Below are positions 35,970 through 43,800 of a DNA stretch of 64,000 nt, one piece after another. A model generated the notes under the pieces. The model had not been told where the DNA came from. It worked only from the letters and a program-made list of their open reading frames with translations, and made no database searches. The stretch is taken from contig CAWCIV010000004.1 in NCBI GenBank assembly GCA_963795805.1, forward strand, positions 496,001 through 560,000, read 5' to 3'. Position 1 is the first letter of the stretch; each line of letters starts with the position of its first letter. The stretch comes from JALYYC01 sp963795805. GTDB taxonomy: Bacteria > Chloroflexota > Dormibacteria > CF-121. Made by a program: the position numbers and the translations under genes.

Positions 35970-37238
35970 TTACTTGACGGTCACCTGGTCGACGAAGGTG
36001 CCGCCGGTATCGTTCGCGGAGGTCCACTTGTAGACCGTGATGATCTTCAAGCTGGTATCGCCGTTGGAGTCGAAGCTGGTCGTCCCAATCGCGCCCTTAT
36101 AGCCCTGGGTCTTGGCCAGCTGGGCCGTGACCTGTGCGCGGGACGGCATGTTGCCACCCGCGTCGTCGATGGCCCGCTTGAGGGCCGCGATGATCGTCCC
36201 TGCCGCGTCGAACGCCTGGGCGCTGTAGGCGCCTACTTCCTGGCCGTACTCCTTCTTGTAGTCGGTGTTGAAGGTCTGGGCCGTGGAGAGTTTCTGCGGG
36301 TACGGACCCGCGACGGTGAAGTAGCTGCTCGCGGCATTGTCGCCCGCGTCCTTGGCGAACTGGTTGCCGGAGATGCCGTCGCCGGCGACGTACGGGACGT
36401 CGAGGAGGCCGGACATCTGCTTGCGAATCTGGCCACCCTTGGTCGCGGTCGTGCCACCGAAGAAGACGACGTCCGCGCCCGCTGACTTGGCTTTGTTCAG
36501 AAACGACTTGAAGTCCGTGGTCGACGTCGGATCAAATCCGCCGAGGTCCGGGTCCAGGACGGTGCCGCCGTCCTTGACGAACTGGGCGGCGAAGTTCTTG
36601 GCGAGCCCAAGTCCGTAGGTCTGCTGATCGTTCAGGATGTAAACCTTTTTCTTGCCCAGTTTGTTGTAGGCGTAGTCAGCGCCCGCCGGTCCCTGGATCA
36701 GGTCCGTCGTGCAAACGCGGAAGTAGTTGTTCCCGCCCTTGGGGCGGAGCTTGGCCGCCTGGCCGGCGCAGTGGCCGTCCGCCGGCTCCTGGGTGAGGCA
36801 CTCAGCGGTATTCGCCGGGCTGACCATCGCGAGGCCGGCCGTGTTGGCCAGCGGGATCTCGGCGCGCGCGACGCTGCTGTTGAACGGCCCGACCATCCCG
36901 AGCACGGTGACGTCGGCGATGAACTGCGAGACGTTCTTCGCGCCCTGGGCCGGGTCGTGGACGCCGTTCACGGCGTCATCGAGCGGGAGTGCCTCCAGCG
37001 TGAAGCAGGCATCCGTGTGACTCGACGCACCGCACACCTTGGCTGCTTGCTTGATCGCCAGCTTGGCCCCGTTCTGGGTTGGCTGCCCGTCCGACGCGTC
37101 CGAGCCGCTTACCGGGAGATCGATCCCGATCTTGATCGTGCCCTTGATGGACTGGTTGTTGCTCCCACCGCCGCCACCGCAGGCTGCCAGCGCAAGGCTT
37201 GTCACGGCAAACCCGACTAGCAACTTCGGCATATTCAT
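35970..37238 (-). CDS. livJ: Branched-chain amino acid ABC transporter substrate-binding lipoprotein
   Basis: A 422-residue binding protein anchored by a lipobox (signal MNMPKLLVGFAVTSLALAAC, then a Gly/Ser/Asn linker). The two-lobed Peripla_BP_6 fold begins IKIGIDLPVSGSDASDG, has GMVGPFNSSVARAEIPLANTAGLAMVSPANT, and ends with FDSNGDTSLKIITVYKW. ATG 37238 follows GGAGGGACGTCGG at a good distance. Four Cys pairs in the mature part are more than usual for LivJ. It heads the operon. Confidence 0.94.
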   Translation of the reverse strand: MNMPKLLVGFAVTSLALAACGGGGGSNNQSIKGTIKIGIDLPVSGSDASDGQPTQNGAKLAIKQAAKVCGASSHTDACFTLEALPLDDAVNGVHDPAQGAKNVSQFIADVTVLGMVGPFNSSVARAEIPLANTAGLAMVSPANTAECLTQEPADGHCAGQAAKLRPKGGNNYFRVCTTDLIQGPAGADYAYNKLGKKKVYILNDQQTYGLGLAKNFAAQFVKDGGTVLDPDLGGFDPTSTTDFKSFLNKAKSAGADVVFFGGTTATKGGQIRKQMSGLLDVPYVAGDGISGNQFAKDAGDNAASSYFTVAGPYPQKLSTAQTFNTDYKKEYGQEVGAYSAQAFDAAGTIIAALKRAIDDAGGNMPSRAQVTAQLAKTQGYKGAIGTTSFDSNGDTSLKIITVYKWTSANDTGGTFVDQVTVK

Positions 37239-37435
37239 CCGACGTCCCTCCTTCTGTACTCCGAAATGGCCTGAGGGACCCAGCGCCCCCAAGGCGTAGC
37301 TCTTTATACACGTTGCCGAATACAGCTGGCAAGGAGGCCCCCCGTTTCTCTAATACCTACTAATAATGTGGCGCAGCCGGGGCGCAGGCATTCGAGATGC
37401 GCCGCGTTGTCCCCCCGGCAATACGTACGCGTAGC

Positions 37436-37465
37436 TTGACAGCGCTTTCGTACCGCGCGTAGGGT
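37436..37465 (+). promoter_or_regulatory. Sigma-70-type promoter before the TPR gene
   Basis: A consensus TTGACA (37436-37441) and TAGGGT (37460-37465) are separated by 18 bases. AGGAGGG lies just before TTG 37491. Confidence 0.65.
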
Positions 37466-37490
37466 ATACGACGCACTCAGGAGGGCATGC

Positions 37491-38294
37491 TTGGCTGAAT
37501 TCGCAGAGCGCACCAAACCCCGCGCCCAGTTCGTCGACGAAGCCATCGAGCTCGCGCTGGCGAGCCGGTGGGCGGAGGCCGCCCAGGTCAACCGCGCCAT
37601 CGTCGACCGGTTCGGCGCGGACGAGGATACCCTGAACCGCCTGGGTAAGGCCTACACCGAGCTGGGCCAGGTCGAGGACGCCGTCGAGGCCTACCAGAGC
37701 ACGCTCAAGAGCAACCCGGTAAACCCGATCGCCTTAAAGAACCTGGCCAAGCTCCAGGCCCTCCGCGGCGGGAAGGCGACTGCCCCGACCTCGAAGACCA
37801 AGGTTGATGTCGATGCCTTCATCGAGGAGACCGGCAAGACGACCCTGACGGCCCTGCACGTCCACAACGAGAGAGGTGACCCCTGCAGTCAGGTCGCGGG
37901 CGGTGACCCGGTCAAGCTGATCGTCGACGGCGACACGATGGGCGTCGAGACCGCGCGCGGGGTGAAGCTCGGCCATCTGGACCATGCCCTGGGCCGCCGC
38001 CTGATCAAGTTCATCGATGGGGGGAACAAGTATTCGGGCGCGGTCGCGACCTGCGATGGCAACGCGATCAGGATCATCGTCCGGGAGACCTACCAGGACC
38101 CGAAGTTCTTCGGCCGGCCATCCTTCCCGATCAAGAAGGGGACCCGGGAGGAGTTCCGGCCCTACGCCAAGGACTCGCTGATCAATCGGGGCAACGACGC
38201 CGAGGAGGCCGACGAGGACGGCGAGGAGCCGACGGAAGACCTCGACGGGATGCACACCGTCGAGTCGGCCGAGGATGACGTCGAAGATCCCTGA
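37491..38294 (+). CDS. TPR-repeat protein with unknown C-terminal domain
   Basis: A 267-residue protein. Two to three tetratricopeptide repeats (residues ~18-90; e.g. NRLGKAYTELGQVEDAVEAYQSTLKSNPVN) are followed by a linker, a beta-rich domain of about 100 residues (TLTALHVHNERG to KFFGRPSFPIKKG), and a very acidic tail (about 40 residues, D/E-rich). TTG 37491 is selected because AGGAGGG lies 7 bases upstream; an off-frame ATG at 37487 is ignored. The C-terminal domain is not one I recognise. TPRs suggest protein contacts. Confidence 0.72.
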   Translation: MAEFAERTKPRAQFVDEAIELALASRWAEAAQVNRAIVDRFGADEDTLNRLGKAYTELGQVEDAVEAYQSTLKSNPVNPIALKNLAKLQALRGGKATAPTSKTKVDVDAFIEETGKTTLTALHVHNERGDPCSQVAGGDPVKLIVDGDTMGVETARGVKLGHLDHALGRRLIKFIDGGNKYSGAVATCDGNAIRIIVRETYQDPKFFGRPSFPIKKGTREEFRPYAKDSLINRGNDAEEADEDGEEPTEDLDGMHTVESAEDDVEDP

Positions 38295-38337
38295 GGCCGA
38301 CGAGGACACCCGCAAGGAAGACGTCTACTAGCGGGAG

Positions 38338-39345
38338 TTAGCGCACCCGGATTCGGGTGACCGCGCCGGCGATACCGATCACCCAGAGCGTGCCGTCGCC
38401 GGCGGCGAGGGGACGGCCGCTGATCGGCAGGTTCCGGACGATCCGATTCGAGGCGGGATCGATCTCCTGCAGATTCAGCCCGCCGATCCACACCTTGCCG
38501 TTCACGACCGCGATGCTGTCTACCCCGTCGATGCCGTAGAAGGGGTCGACCGGGATCCGCGCCTGGACCTGCCCGGTCACGTCATCGATGCGAGTCACCG
38601 TATTGCCCTGCTCGTTGCGCACCCATACGCTCCCAGCCGCGAGCGCCATCGGAAAGGGTCGCCCGTCAGTGGCGACGTCCATGAGGGCTTGACCAGTCAG
38701 GAGATCGAGCCGGCTGACAAGCTTGCCGCGAGTTCGGGCCACCCAGAGCGACCGTGGGGAGATCGCGAAGGCCGAGGGCCCATGGATCAGGACGTCATGA
38801 AGAAAGACCTGGTTCGTCAGCGCGTCGATGCGTAGCACGGCGTCATCCTCGTAGGCGGCGAGCCAGACTGCCGAGGCCGTCCCGGCCATCCCCAGCACGC
38901 GGACGCCGACCGGGATGGTCGCGGTAACGGTGGCGGTTGTCGGGTTCATCCGCTCGACCGTCCGCGTGTCATTCCGGGCGATCCAAAGGCTTCCGGCGGC
39001 CACCGTGATCGCGCTCGGCACGTCGCAACCACGAACGATGAAGGAGCCCGTCGGTGCGTCGTGGACGGTACTGGGCCCGCAACCGGCCGGCAGCCGGCGC
39101 GGATCGCCAACCGGAATGGTCGCGCCCAGCCGGTTGGTCAAGGCGTCGATCCGCGAGATCGAGCCCTCCGCATAGTTGATCACCCAGAGACTGCCTTCCC
39201 CGACCGCCGCGCCGCCGGGAAGCTTGTTGAGCTGGAGGCTGGCCAGGACGTCATATCCGGAGGCGGTGGCGGCCGTTGCCGCCGCTGACCCTGGCGCGGC
39301 ACAACCCGCCACGAGGAGAGCCGCCGCGACCGGGAGGGCGAGCAA
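38338..39345 (-). CDS. Beta-propeller lipoprotein (YncE/Vgb-like)
   Basis: A 335-residue lipoprotein. The signal peptide MLALPVAAALLVAGC ends in a lipobox. The rest is a repeating pattern of about 40 residues with SLWVINYAEGSISRIDALTNRLGATIPVG, SLWIARNDTRTVERMNPTT, SLWVARTRGKLVSRLDLLTG and SVWVRNEQGNTVTRIDDVTG. These blades resemble the YncE or virginiamycin-B-lyase-like seven-blade propeller. No catalytic residues of lyases are assignable. It lies just after the DUF2087 gene and is likely cotranscribed. Confidence 0.78.
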   Translation of the reverse strand: MLALPVAAALLVAGCAAPGSAAATAATASGYDVLASLQLNKLPGGAAVGEGSLWVINYAEGSISRIDALTNRLGATIPVGDPRRLPAGCGPSTVHDAPTGSFIVRGCDVPSAITVAAGSLWIARNDTRTVERMNPTTATVTATIPVGVRVLGMAGTASAVWLAAYEDDAVLRIDALTNQVFLHDVLIHGPSAFAISPRSLWVARTRGKLVSRLDLLTGQALMDVATDGRPFPMALAAGSVWVRNEQGNTVTRIDDVTGQVQARIPVDPFYGIDGVDSIAVVNGKVWIGGLNLQEIDPASNRIVRNLPISGRPLAAGDGTLWVIGIAGAVTRIRVR

Positions 39346-39350
39346 GCCGC

Positions 39351-39629
39351 CTAGCCGACCCGCCAGTAGATCCCGTCCTTGCGGTTGAGCAACTCGCCGT
39401 CGACCAGTGCCCGCCGGAGCAGGCAGTAGTCCGGCCAGATCTCGGCAAGCCGCTGGTCCACCTCTGATTCCGGCATTCGCGCGCCGATCGGCAGGGCGCG
39501 CACCGCTTCCTCGAGAACCAGTCGGCGGATGCCCGCGCGCGCCGGCCAGCGGATGATTCGTTCGTTCCGCCAGAAGGGTCGCAGCTTGCGATCGACCTCC
39601 TGGGCATCGCGCCGATCCGCCGTCAGCAT
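39351..39629 (-). CDS. DUF2087 domain protein
   Basis: A 92-residue protein matching DUF2087: FWRNERIIRWPARAGIRRLVLEEAV, then SEVDQRLAEIWPDYCLLRRALVDGELLNRKDGIYWRVG. The fold is winged-helix-like and is often found next to or fused to transcription regulators; a DNA-binding role is possible. The ATG at 39629 follows TACAAT by 6 bases and is divergent from coaX. Confidence 0.8.
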   Translation of the reverse strand: MLTADRRDAQEVDRKLRPFWRNERIIRWPARAGIRRLVLEEAVRALPIGARMPESEVDQRLAEIWPDYCLLRRALVDGELLNRKDGIYWRVG

Positions 39630-39635
39630 GAGGTC

Positions 39636-39641
39636 ATTGTA
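39636..39641 (-). promoter_or_regulatory. -10 box TACAAT before the DUF2087 gene
   Basis: Minus-strand box, six bases from ATG 39629; divergent partner of the coaX box. Confidence 0.5.
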
Positions 39642-39670
39642 GGAACGAAATCGGTCGAAACCCTCGCGGG

Positions 39671-39676
39671 TAGACT
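39671..39676 (+). promoter_or_regulatory. -10 box TAGACT before coaX
   Basis: Eight bases lie between the box and ATG 39685. Confidence 0.45.
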
Positions 39677-39684
39677 GCGAGGGC

Positions 39685-40450
39685 ATGCTGCTCGCGATCG
39701 ACCTCGGCAACACGAATCTCACCTTCGGGCTGTTCGACGGCGCGACGCTCAAGCACGACTGGCGCCTCGCAACCCGGCGGGACAGCATGCCAGACGAGCT
39801 CGGGCTCACCATGCTGCAACTCCTTCGCCAGGAGGGTTTCGATCCCAAGGCCGTGGATGCGGTGGTGGTGGCGAGCGTCGTGCCACCGCTCAACGCCAGC
39901 CTGGTGCAGGCGATCCAGCGCTACTTCGGACACGACCCCCTGATGGTGGGGCCCGGCATCAAGACCGGGCTCAAGATCCACTACCGGGATCCGAAGGAGG
40001 TCGGCGCCGACCGGATCGTGGCCGCGATGGCCGCCTTCAAGGCGTACGGCGGGCCGCTGATCATCATCGACTTCGGCACCGCCACCACCTACGACGTCGT
40101 CTCCAGCGAGGGCGACTACCTCGGTGGGGCGATCTCGCCCGGGGATGGGGATCTCGGTCGAGGCCCTCTACGATCGGGCCGCTCGGCTGCAGCGGGTCGA
40201 GCTCAAGGCCCCGCCCCAGGTGATCGGGCGGACGACGGCGGAGAGCATGCAGGCGGGCATCATCTTCGGCTTCACCGCCCAGGTGGAGGGGATGGTGGCG
40301 CGGATCAAGAAAGAGCTGGGCCAGGAGCCTCGGGTGATCGCAACCGGTGGCCTGAGCACCCTGATCGCCGCCCAGACGTCCGTGATCGAGGTGGTGGACG
40401 ACCGGTTGATGCTGGTGGGCCTTCGTCTCGTCTACGAGATGAATCGCTGA
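39685..40450 (+). CDS. coaX: Type III pantothenate kinase (one-base frameshift)
   Basis: CoaX catalyses the first step of coenzyme A synthesis. The ASKHA-fold opening LLAIDLGNTNLTFGLFDG, GADRIVAAMAAFKAYGGPLIIIDFGTATTYDVVS and the end of the first frame (YLGGAISPG) are followed, after one extra G at 40141-40144, by MGISVEALYDRAARLQRVEL, GRTTAESMQAGIIFGF and RVIATGGLSTLIA in the next frame. Together they make a complete 254-residue enzyme ending TGA 40448-40450. An essential gene is unlikely to be broken, so sequence error is favoured. It is co-directional with dus. Confidence 0.92.
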
Positions 40451-40460
40451 GAAAGGCTGC

Positions 40461-40466
40461 TAGGCT
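40461..40466 (+). promoter_or_regulatory. Extended -10 box TGC-TAGGCT before dus
   Basis: Eight bases lie between the box and GTG 40475. The TGC triplet matches an extended -10. Confidence 0.5.
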
Positions 40467-40474
40467 GTAACCCC

Positions 40475-41497
40475 GTGAAAATTGCCGGTCACACCCTGGT
40501 CTCCCCGGTCTACGTCGCCCCGATGGCGGGGGTCACCGACGCGCCCTTTCGCAAGCTCGCGCGCGAGTTCGGCGCCGGCCTCGCCTGCACCGAGATGATC
40601 AGCAGTGAGGCGCTCACCCGCCAGCACCGGGAATCGTTCCGGCTGATGGACCTGAGCTGGGACGTGCGGCCGGTCTCGGTCCAGCTGATGGGTGGCGACC
40701 CCGGGGTGATGGCGCAGGCAGCCAGGATGGCCGAGGCGGCCGGCGCCGACATCGTGGACATCAACATGGGCTGTCCCGTTCCCAAGGTCGTTCGGACCTC
40801 GGGCGGCTCATCCCTGCTCCAGGATCCCGACCGGGCCTGCCGGGTCGCGGCGGCCGTCGTCGGCGCGGTCCAGGTCCCGGTGACGGTCAAGATCCGGCTT
40901 GGCTGGGACTTCCAGTCTCGCAACTACCTGGAGATGGCGACGCGGCTCGAAGCGACCGGCATCCAGGGCCTGGCGGTGCACGGGCGCACCCGCTCGCAAC
41001 GCTACGACCCCTGGGCCGACTGGCAGGCGATCGGCGAGGTCAAGGCCGCCGTCAGCATCCCGGTCGCGGGCAGCGGCGACCTGCGGAGCGCCGAGGATGC
41101 CGTCCGTCGCATGGCGGAGACCCATGTCGACGCGGTCATGCTCGGCCGTGGCATCCTTGGCAATCTCTGGCTTATCCGGCAGACCGTCGCCAGGTTGACG
41201 ACCGGCGAGGATGTCCCGGAGCAGAGCTGGGTCGATCGGATCGAGCTGGTCCGGCGCCACTGCGACCTCGTTCTCGACTACTACGGCCCGGAGCGCGGTT
41301 CCCGCCTGCTGCGCAAATTCATCGCCTGGGGTCTCAAGGGTTTCCGGGGCGCCCCGCGCCTGCGCACGATGGTGCAATCGGTCGCCTCGCCGGCGGACAT
41401 CACGATCGTCCTGAATGAGGCGCTGGCGACCGACCCGGCCCTGCTGACGCTCGACGATCCCGTGGAGGACCCACCGGAGAGCTGCGAGGCGGCCTGA
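40475..41497 (+). CDS. dus: tRNA-dihydrouridine synthase (DusB-like)
   Basis: A 340-residue FMN enzyme reducing uridines in tRNA. It starts with VYVAPMAGVTDAPFRKLAREFGAGLACTEM and has the active-site block DINMGCPVPKVVRTSGGSSLLQDP with the catalytic Cys, VKIRLGWD, LAVHGRTRSQRY, and the FMN-phosphate motif VAGSGDLRSAEDA with AVMLGRGILGN. The C-terminal helical tRNA-binding domain is complete. Its stop overlaps the short glyoxalase remnant (TGATG). Confidence 0.94.
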   Translation: MKIAGHTLVSPVYVAPMAGVTDAPFRKLAREFGAGLACTEMISSEALTRQHRESFRLMDLSWDVRPVSVQLMGGDPGVMAQAARMAEAAGADIVDINMGCPVPKVVRTSGGSSLLQDPDRACRVAAAVVGAVQVPVTVKIRLGWDFQSRNYLEMATRLEATGIQGLAVHGRTRSQRYDPWADWQAIGEVKAAVSIPVAGSGDLRSAEDAVRRMAETHVDAVMLGRGILGNLWLIRQTVARLTTGEDVPEQSWVDRIELVRRHCDLVLDYYGPERGSRLLRKFIAWGLKGFRGAPRLRTMVQSVASPADITIVLNEALATDPALLTLDDPVEDPPESCEAA

Positions 41498-41610
41498 TGC
41501 CCGAACTCGGGGTCCTCGGCGTCGACAACGTCATGCTGGCGGTCGGCGATCTCGCCCAGGCTCGCGCCGACTATGTAAAGGATCCGTCGCGAGGCCGCCA
41601 ACCCCGCTAG
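41497..41610 (+). pseudogene. Truncated VOC/glyoxalase-fold gene fragment
   Basis: A 37-codon frame begins by overlapping the dus stop. MPELGVLGVDNVMLAVGDLAQARADYV is the first beta-alpha unit of a vicinal-oxygen-chelate protein, including the residues usually followed by a metal-binding strand. It then ends after an unrelated KDPSRGRQPR. The remaining ~80 codons of a VOC protein are missing, so this is the stub of a deleted gene. It could be translated, but the fold would be incomplete. Confidence 0.6.
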
Positions 41611-41647
41611 CCGGGGAACCTTTTCGCCCGTTGCCCGTCGTACTGGC

Positions 41648-42109
41648 ATGCGACGCCTTATCGTGCTGGCCGCGATCGTGCTGGCCGGCTGCGGCGCCCA
41701 GAGCGCCGGCCCGGCCTCGGGGACGGTCACCGCAACCAATGGGCCGTTCGTCGCCGCGGCCACACCCGCGCATCTGGCTGCCGGCGAGACGGTCCACGTC
41801 AGCCTGACCGTCACCGGGCCGGTCGACTACGAGGTCGGATGTGTCCAGACGCTGCATATCTGGGCGGTTGACGGGCAGGGCACCCAGGTCTGGGCCCAGC
41901 CGGTCCCGGCGATCATGTGCATGGCATATGGCCATAAGCTGCTGGCTGCCGGCGAGACCGCCACCTTCACCGCGAACTGGCCCGTCTCGTCCACCCTGGC
42001 GCCCGGCTCCTATACGGTTCACGGGCTCTTTCTCACCGTGCTGCCGCGGGGCGTCGCAACGCGGGTCCGGGAGAATCTGCCGCCGCTCACCATCGTCGTC
42101 CGGCCCTGA
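41648..42109 (+). CDS. Small lipoprotein with beta-sandwich domain
   Basis: A 153-residue lipoprotein. The signal peptide MRRLIVLAAIVLAGC ends in a lipobox. The mature domain has regular beta strands (VHVSLTVTGPVDYEVGCVQTLHIWAVD, ETATFTANWPV, GSYTVHGLFLTVLP), reminiscent of the BsuPI-type proteinase inhibitor or Ig-like folds. Two Cys in the body may pair. No further function is seen. It stands alone between the VOC fragment and greA. Confidence 0.65.
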   Translation: MRRLIVLAAIVLAGCGAQSAGPASGTVTATNGPFVAAATPAHLAAGETVHVSLTVTGPVDYEVGCVQTLHIWAVDGQGTQVWAQPVPAIMCMAYGHKLLAAGETATFTANWPVSSTLAPGSYTVHGLFLTVLPRGVATRVRENLPPLTIVVRP

Positions 42110-42141
42110 GCCGCGGCGACGGACCAGCGAGAGTAATCCGC

Positions 42142-42147
42142 TATACT
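42142..42147 (+). promoter_or_regulatory. -10 box TATACT before greA
   Basis: This is the strongest -10 match in the window. Fourteen bases separate it from ATG 42162, so a leader of about seven bases is predicted. Confidence 0.5.
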
Positions 42148-42161
42148 ACGGCGGCTTTTCA

Positions 42162-42638
42162 ATGGCAAGCATGGAAGCCGACAAGGTTGTCTACCTCACG
42201 CAGGAGGGTCTGAACCGTCTTCAGGCCGAACTCGAGGTGCTTCGGTCGAAGCGCCGTCCCGAGGTTGCCGAGCGCATTCGCCAGGCCAAGGAATTCGGCG
42301 ATATCAACGAGAACGCCGAGTACGACGACGCCAAGAACGAACAGGGGTTTGTCGAGGGTCGCATCCTCCTGCTCGAGAAGCAGATCCGCAACGCCAGCAT
42401 CATCGAGGGCAAGCACGTCAAAGGCATCGTCGAGGTCGGCTCGACGGTCAAGGTCCATGACGAATACGGCGACGAGGCCTTCACCATCGTCGGGTCGGCT
42501 GAGGCTGAGCCCGCCAAGGGCCGCATCTCCCTGGAGTCTCCGGTCGGCAAGGCGTTGCTAGGGAAGCGCGTCGGTGACGATGTCTCGGTCGTCACGCCCG
42601 GTGGCGCGACCAAGATGCTGATCATCGAGGTCCGCTAG
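42162..42638 (+). CDS. greA: Transcription elongation factor GreA
   Basis: GreA rescues backtracked RNA polymerase by stimulating transcript cleavage. The 158-residue product has the N-terminal coiled-coil LTQEGLNRLQAELEVLRSKRRPEVAERI, the tip with acidic residues GDINENAEYDDAKNEQGFVEGRI, and the FKBP-like C-domain ending TPGGATKMLIIEVR. It is full length. ATG 42162 or ATG 42171 could start it; both are close to a TATACT box. Confidence 0.95.
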   Translation: MASMEADKVVYLTQEGLNRLQAELEVLRSKRRPEVAERIRQAKEFGDINENAEYDDAKNEQGFVEGRILLLEKQIRNASIIEGKHVKGIVEVGSTVKVHDEYGDEAFTIVGSAEAEPAKGRISLESPVGKALLGKRVGDDVSVVTPGGATKMLIIEVR

Positions 42639-42640
42639 CG

Positions 42641-43789
42641 GCCGATACCGCCGATCTGGTCGTCGTCGGCGGCGGCATCATCGGATGCGCCACCGCCCTG
42701 TTCGCGCAACGGGCCGGACTCAAGACCATCGTGTTGGAGAAGCGCCCGGCGCTTGCCACGCTCACCACCCCGGTTGCCACCGGTGCGTTTCGCCTGCAGT
42801 TCGACAACGCCGAGGAGGTCGAGTTGGTGCGGGAAAGCATCGCCTTCTTCGACGAGATGCATGAACGCACCGGGCTCGGCCTGCGGCACCAGGGCTACCT
42901 GTTCGCCGCCCTGACCGACGACGGTGCCCGCCAGCAACGCAGCCTCGTGGAGGCCCAACACGCGTGGGGACTGAGGGATGTCGACCTGCTCGACGGTGAT
43001 GAGGCCCGCCGCCGCTTCCCCTACCTTGCGCATGAGGTGCGCAACGCCCGCTACCGCGCCGGCGACGGCTGGCTGGAGCCGCGACGCCTGGCGCTGGAGA
43101 TCGCGCGGAGCAGCGGCGCGGAATTCCGGTGCGGGGTCGACGTCACCGGCTTCGAGAGGCGGGGCGATCGCGTCATCGGGGTCGAGACCGCGACCGGCTC
43201 CATCCACGCCGCCATCGTCGTCATCGCGGCCGGCCCGCTCTCCGGACCGGTGGCAAGGCTCGCCGGCCTCGATCTGAAGCTGACCACGGTTCGGCGGCAG
43301 AAGCTGATCGTCCCCGACCTGCCGTTCATTCCACCGGAGGCGCCGATGACGATCGAATTCGAGACGGGCGCCCACTGGCGTCCGGCGGGCACGGGCGTCC
43401 ACGCCCTCTGGACCGGCCCGCTCGAGCCATCGCCGCCGGCGGACGATGTGCCGGTCTCGGCCGACTTCGCCTTCGGCCTGCTCGACCCGCGCAGCGACCA
43501 TGCGCTCGCCCGCCTCGTGCCGGCCTGGATGGAGGCCTGGGGCTCCTCGCGGTTGCAGTGGTGGCTGCAGGCGGGTCAGTACACCTACACGCCCGACCGG
43601 CGGCCGCTCCTCGGCCCGACCACCGTTCCCGGCCTTGCGCTGAACACCGGCTACAGCGGTCACGGGATCATGGGCAGCATCGGCGGCAGCCGGCGCGCGG
43701 TCGACGCGATCACGGGAGCGCTGCCACCCCAGCAAAATCCGTTGCGTCCAGATCGCGAGATGGCGGTGCGTCCGTTCGACGTTTTGTAG
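42641..43789 (+). CDS. FAD-dependent oxidoreductase of the DAO/sarcosine-oxidase type, without a standard start codon
   Basis: A flavoprotein of about 380 residues. The ADP-binding fold ADLVVVGGGIIGCATALFAQRAGLKTIVLEK begins at 42641. Then comes GAFRLQFDNAEEVELVRESIAFFDEM, typical of amino-acid/sarcosine oxidases. A second FAD contact follows near the end, PDRRPLLGPTTVPGLALNTGYSGHGIMGSIGG. The product lacks a usable ATG, GTG or TTG before the GxGxxG, and the frame runs back into greA. TTG 42731 would delete the cofactor site. Either the start is non-standard (CTG 42653 is in frame) or a base is wrong near the junction. The substrate is unknown. Confidence 0.8.
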   Translation, partial: ADTADLVVVGGGIIGCATALFAQRAGLKTIVLEKRPALATLTTPVATGAFRLQFDNAEEVELVRESIAFFDEMHERTGLGLRHQGYLFAALTDDGARQQRSLVEAQHAWGLRDVDLLDGDEARRRFPYLAHEVRNARYRAGDGWLEPRRLALEIARSSGAEFRCGVDVTGFERRGDRVIGVETATGSIHAAIVVIAAGPLSGPVARLAGLDLKLTTVRRQKLIVPDLPFIPPEAPMTIEFETGAHWRPAGTGVHALWTGPLEPSPPADDVPVSADFAFGLLDPRSDHALARLVPAWMEAWGSSRLQWWLQAGQYTYTPDRRPLLGPTTVPGLALNTGYSGHGIMGSIGGSRRAVDAITGALPPQQNPLRPDREMAVRPFDVL

Positions 43790-43792
43790 ACT
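43787..43792 (+). promoter_or_regulatory. -10 box TAGACT before lysS
   Basis: Eight bases lie between the box and ATG 43801. Confidence 0.45.
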
Positions 43793-43800
43793 TCCGCGCA

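Noticed and set aside
40136..40150. Programmed +1 frameshifting in coaX and the other broken genes
   Set aside because: GGGG in coaX could allow slippage, but meaB, apt and the phosphohexomutase have no shared slippery or stimulatory sequence, and one-base losses also occur.
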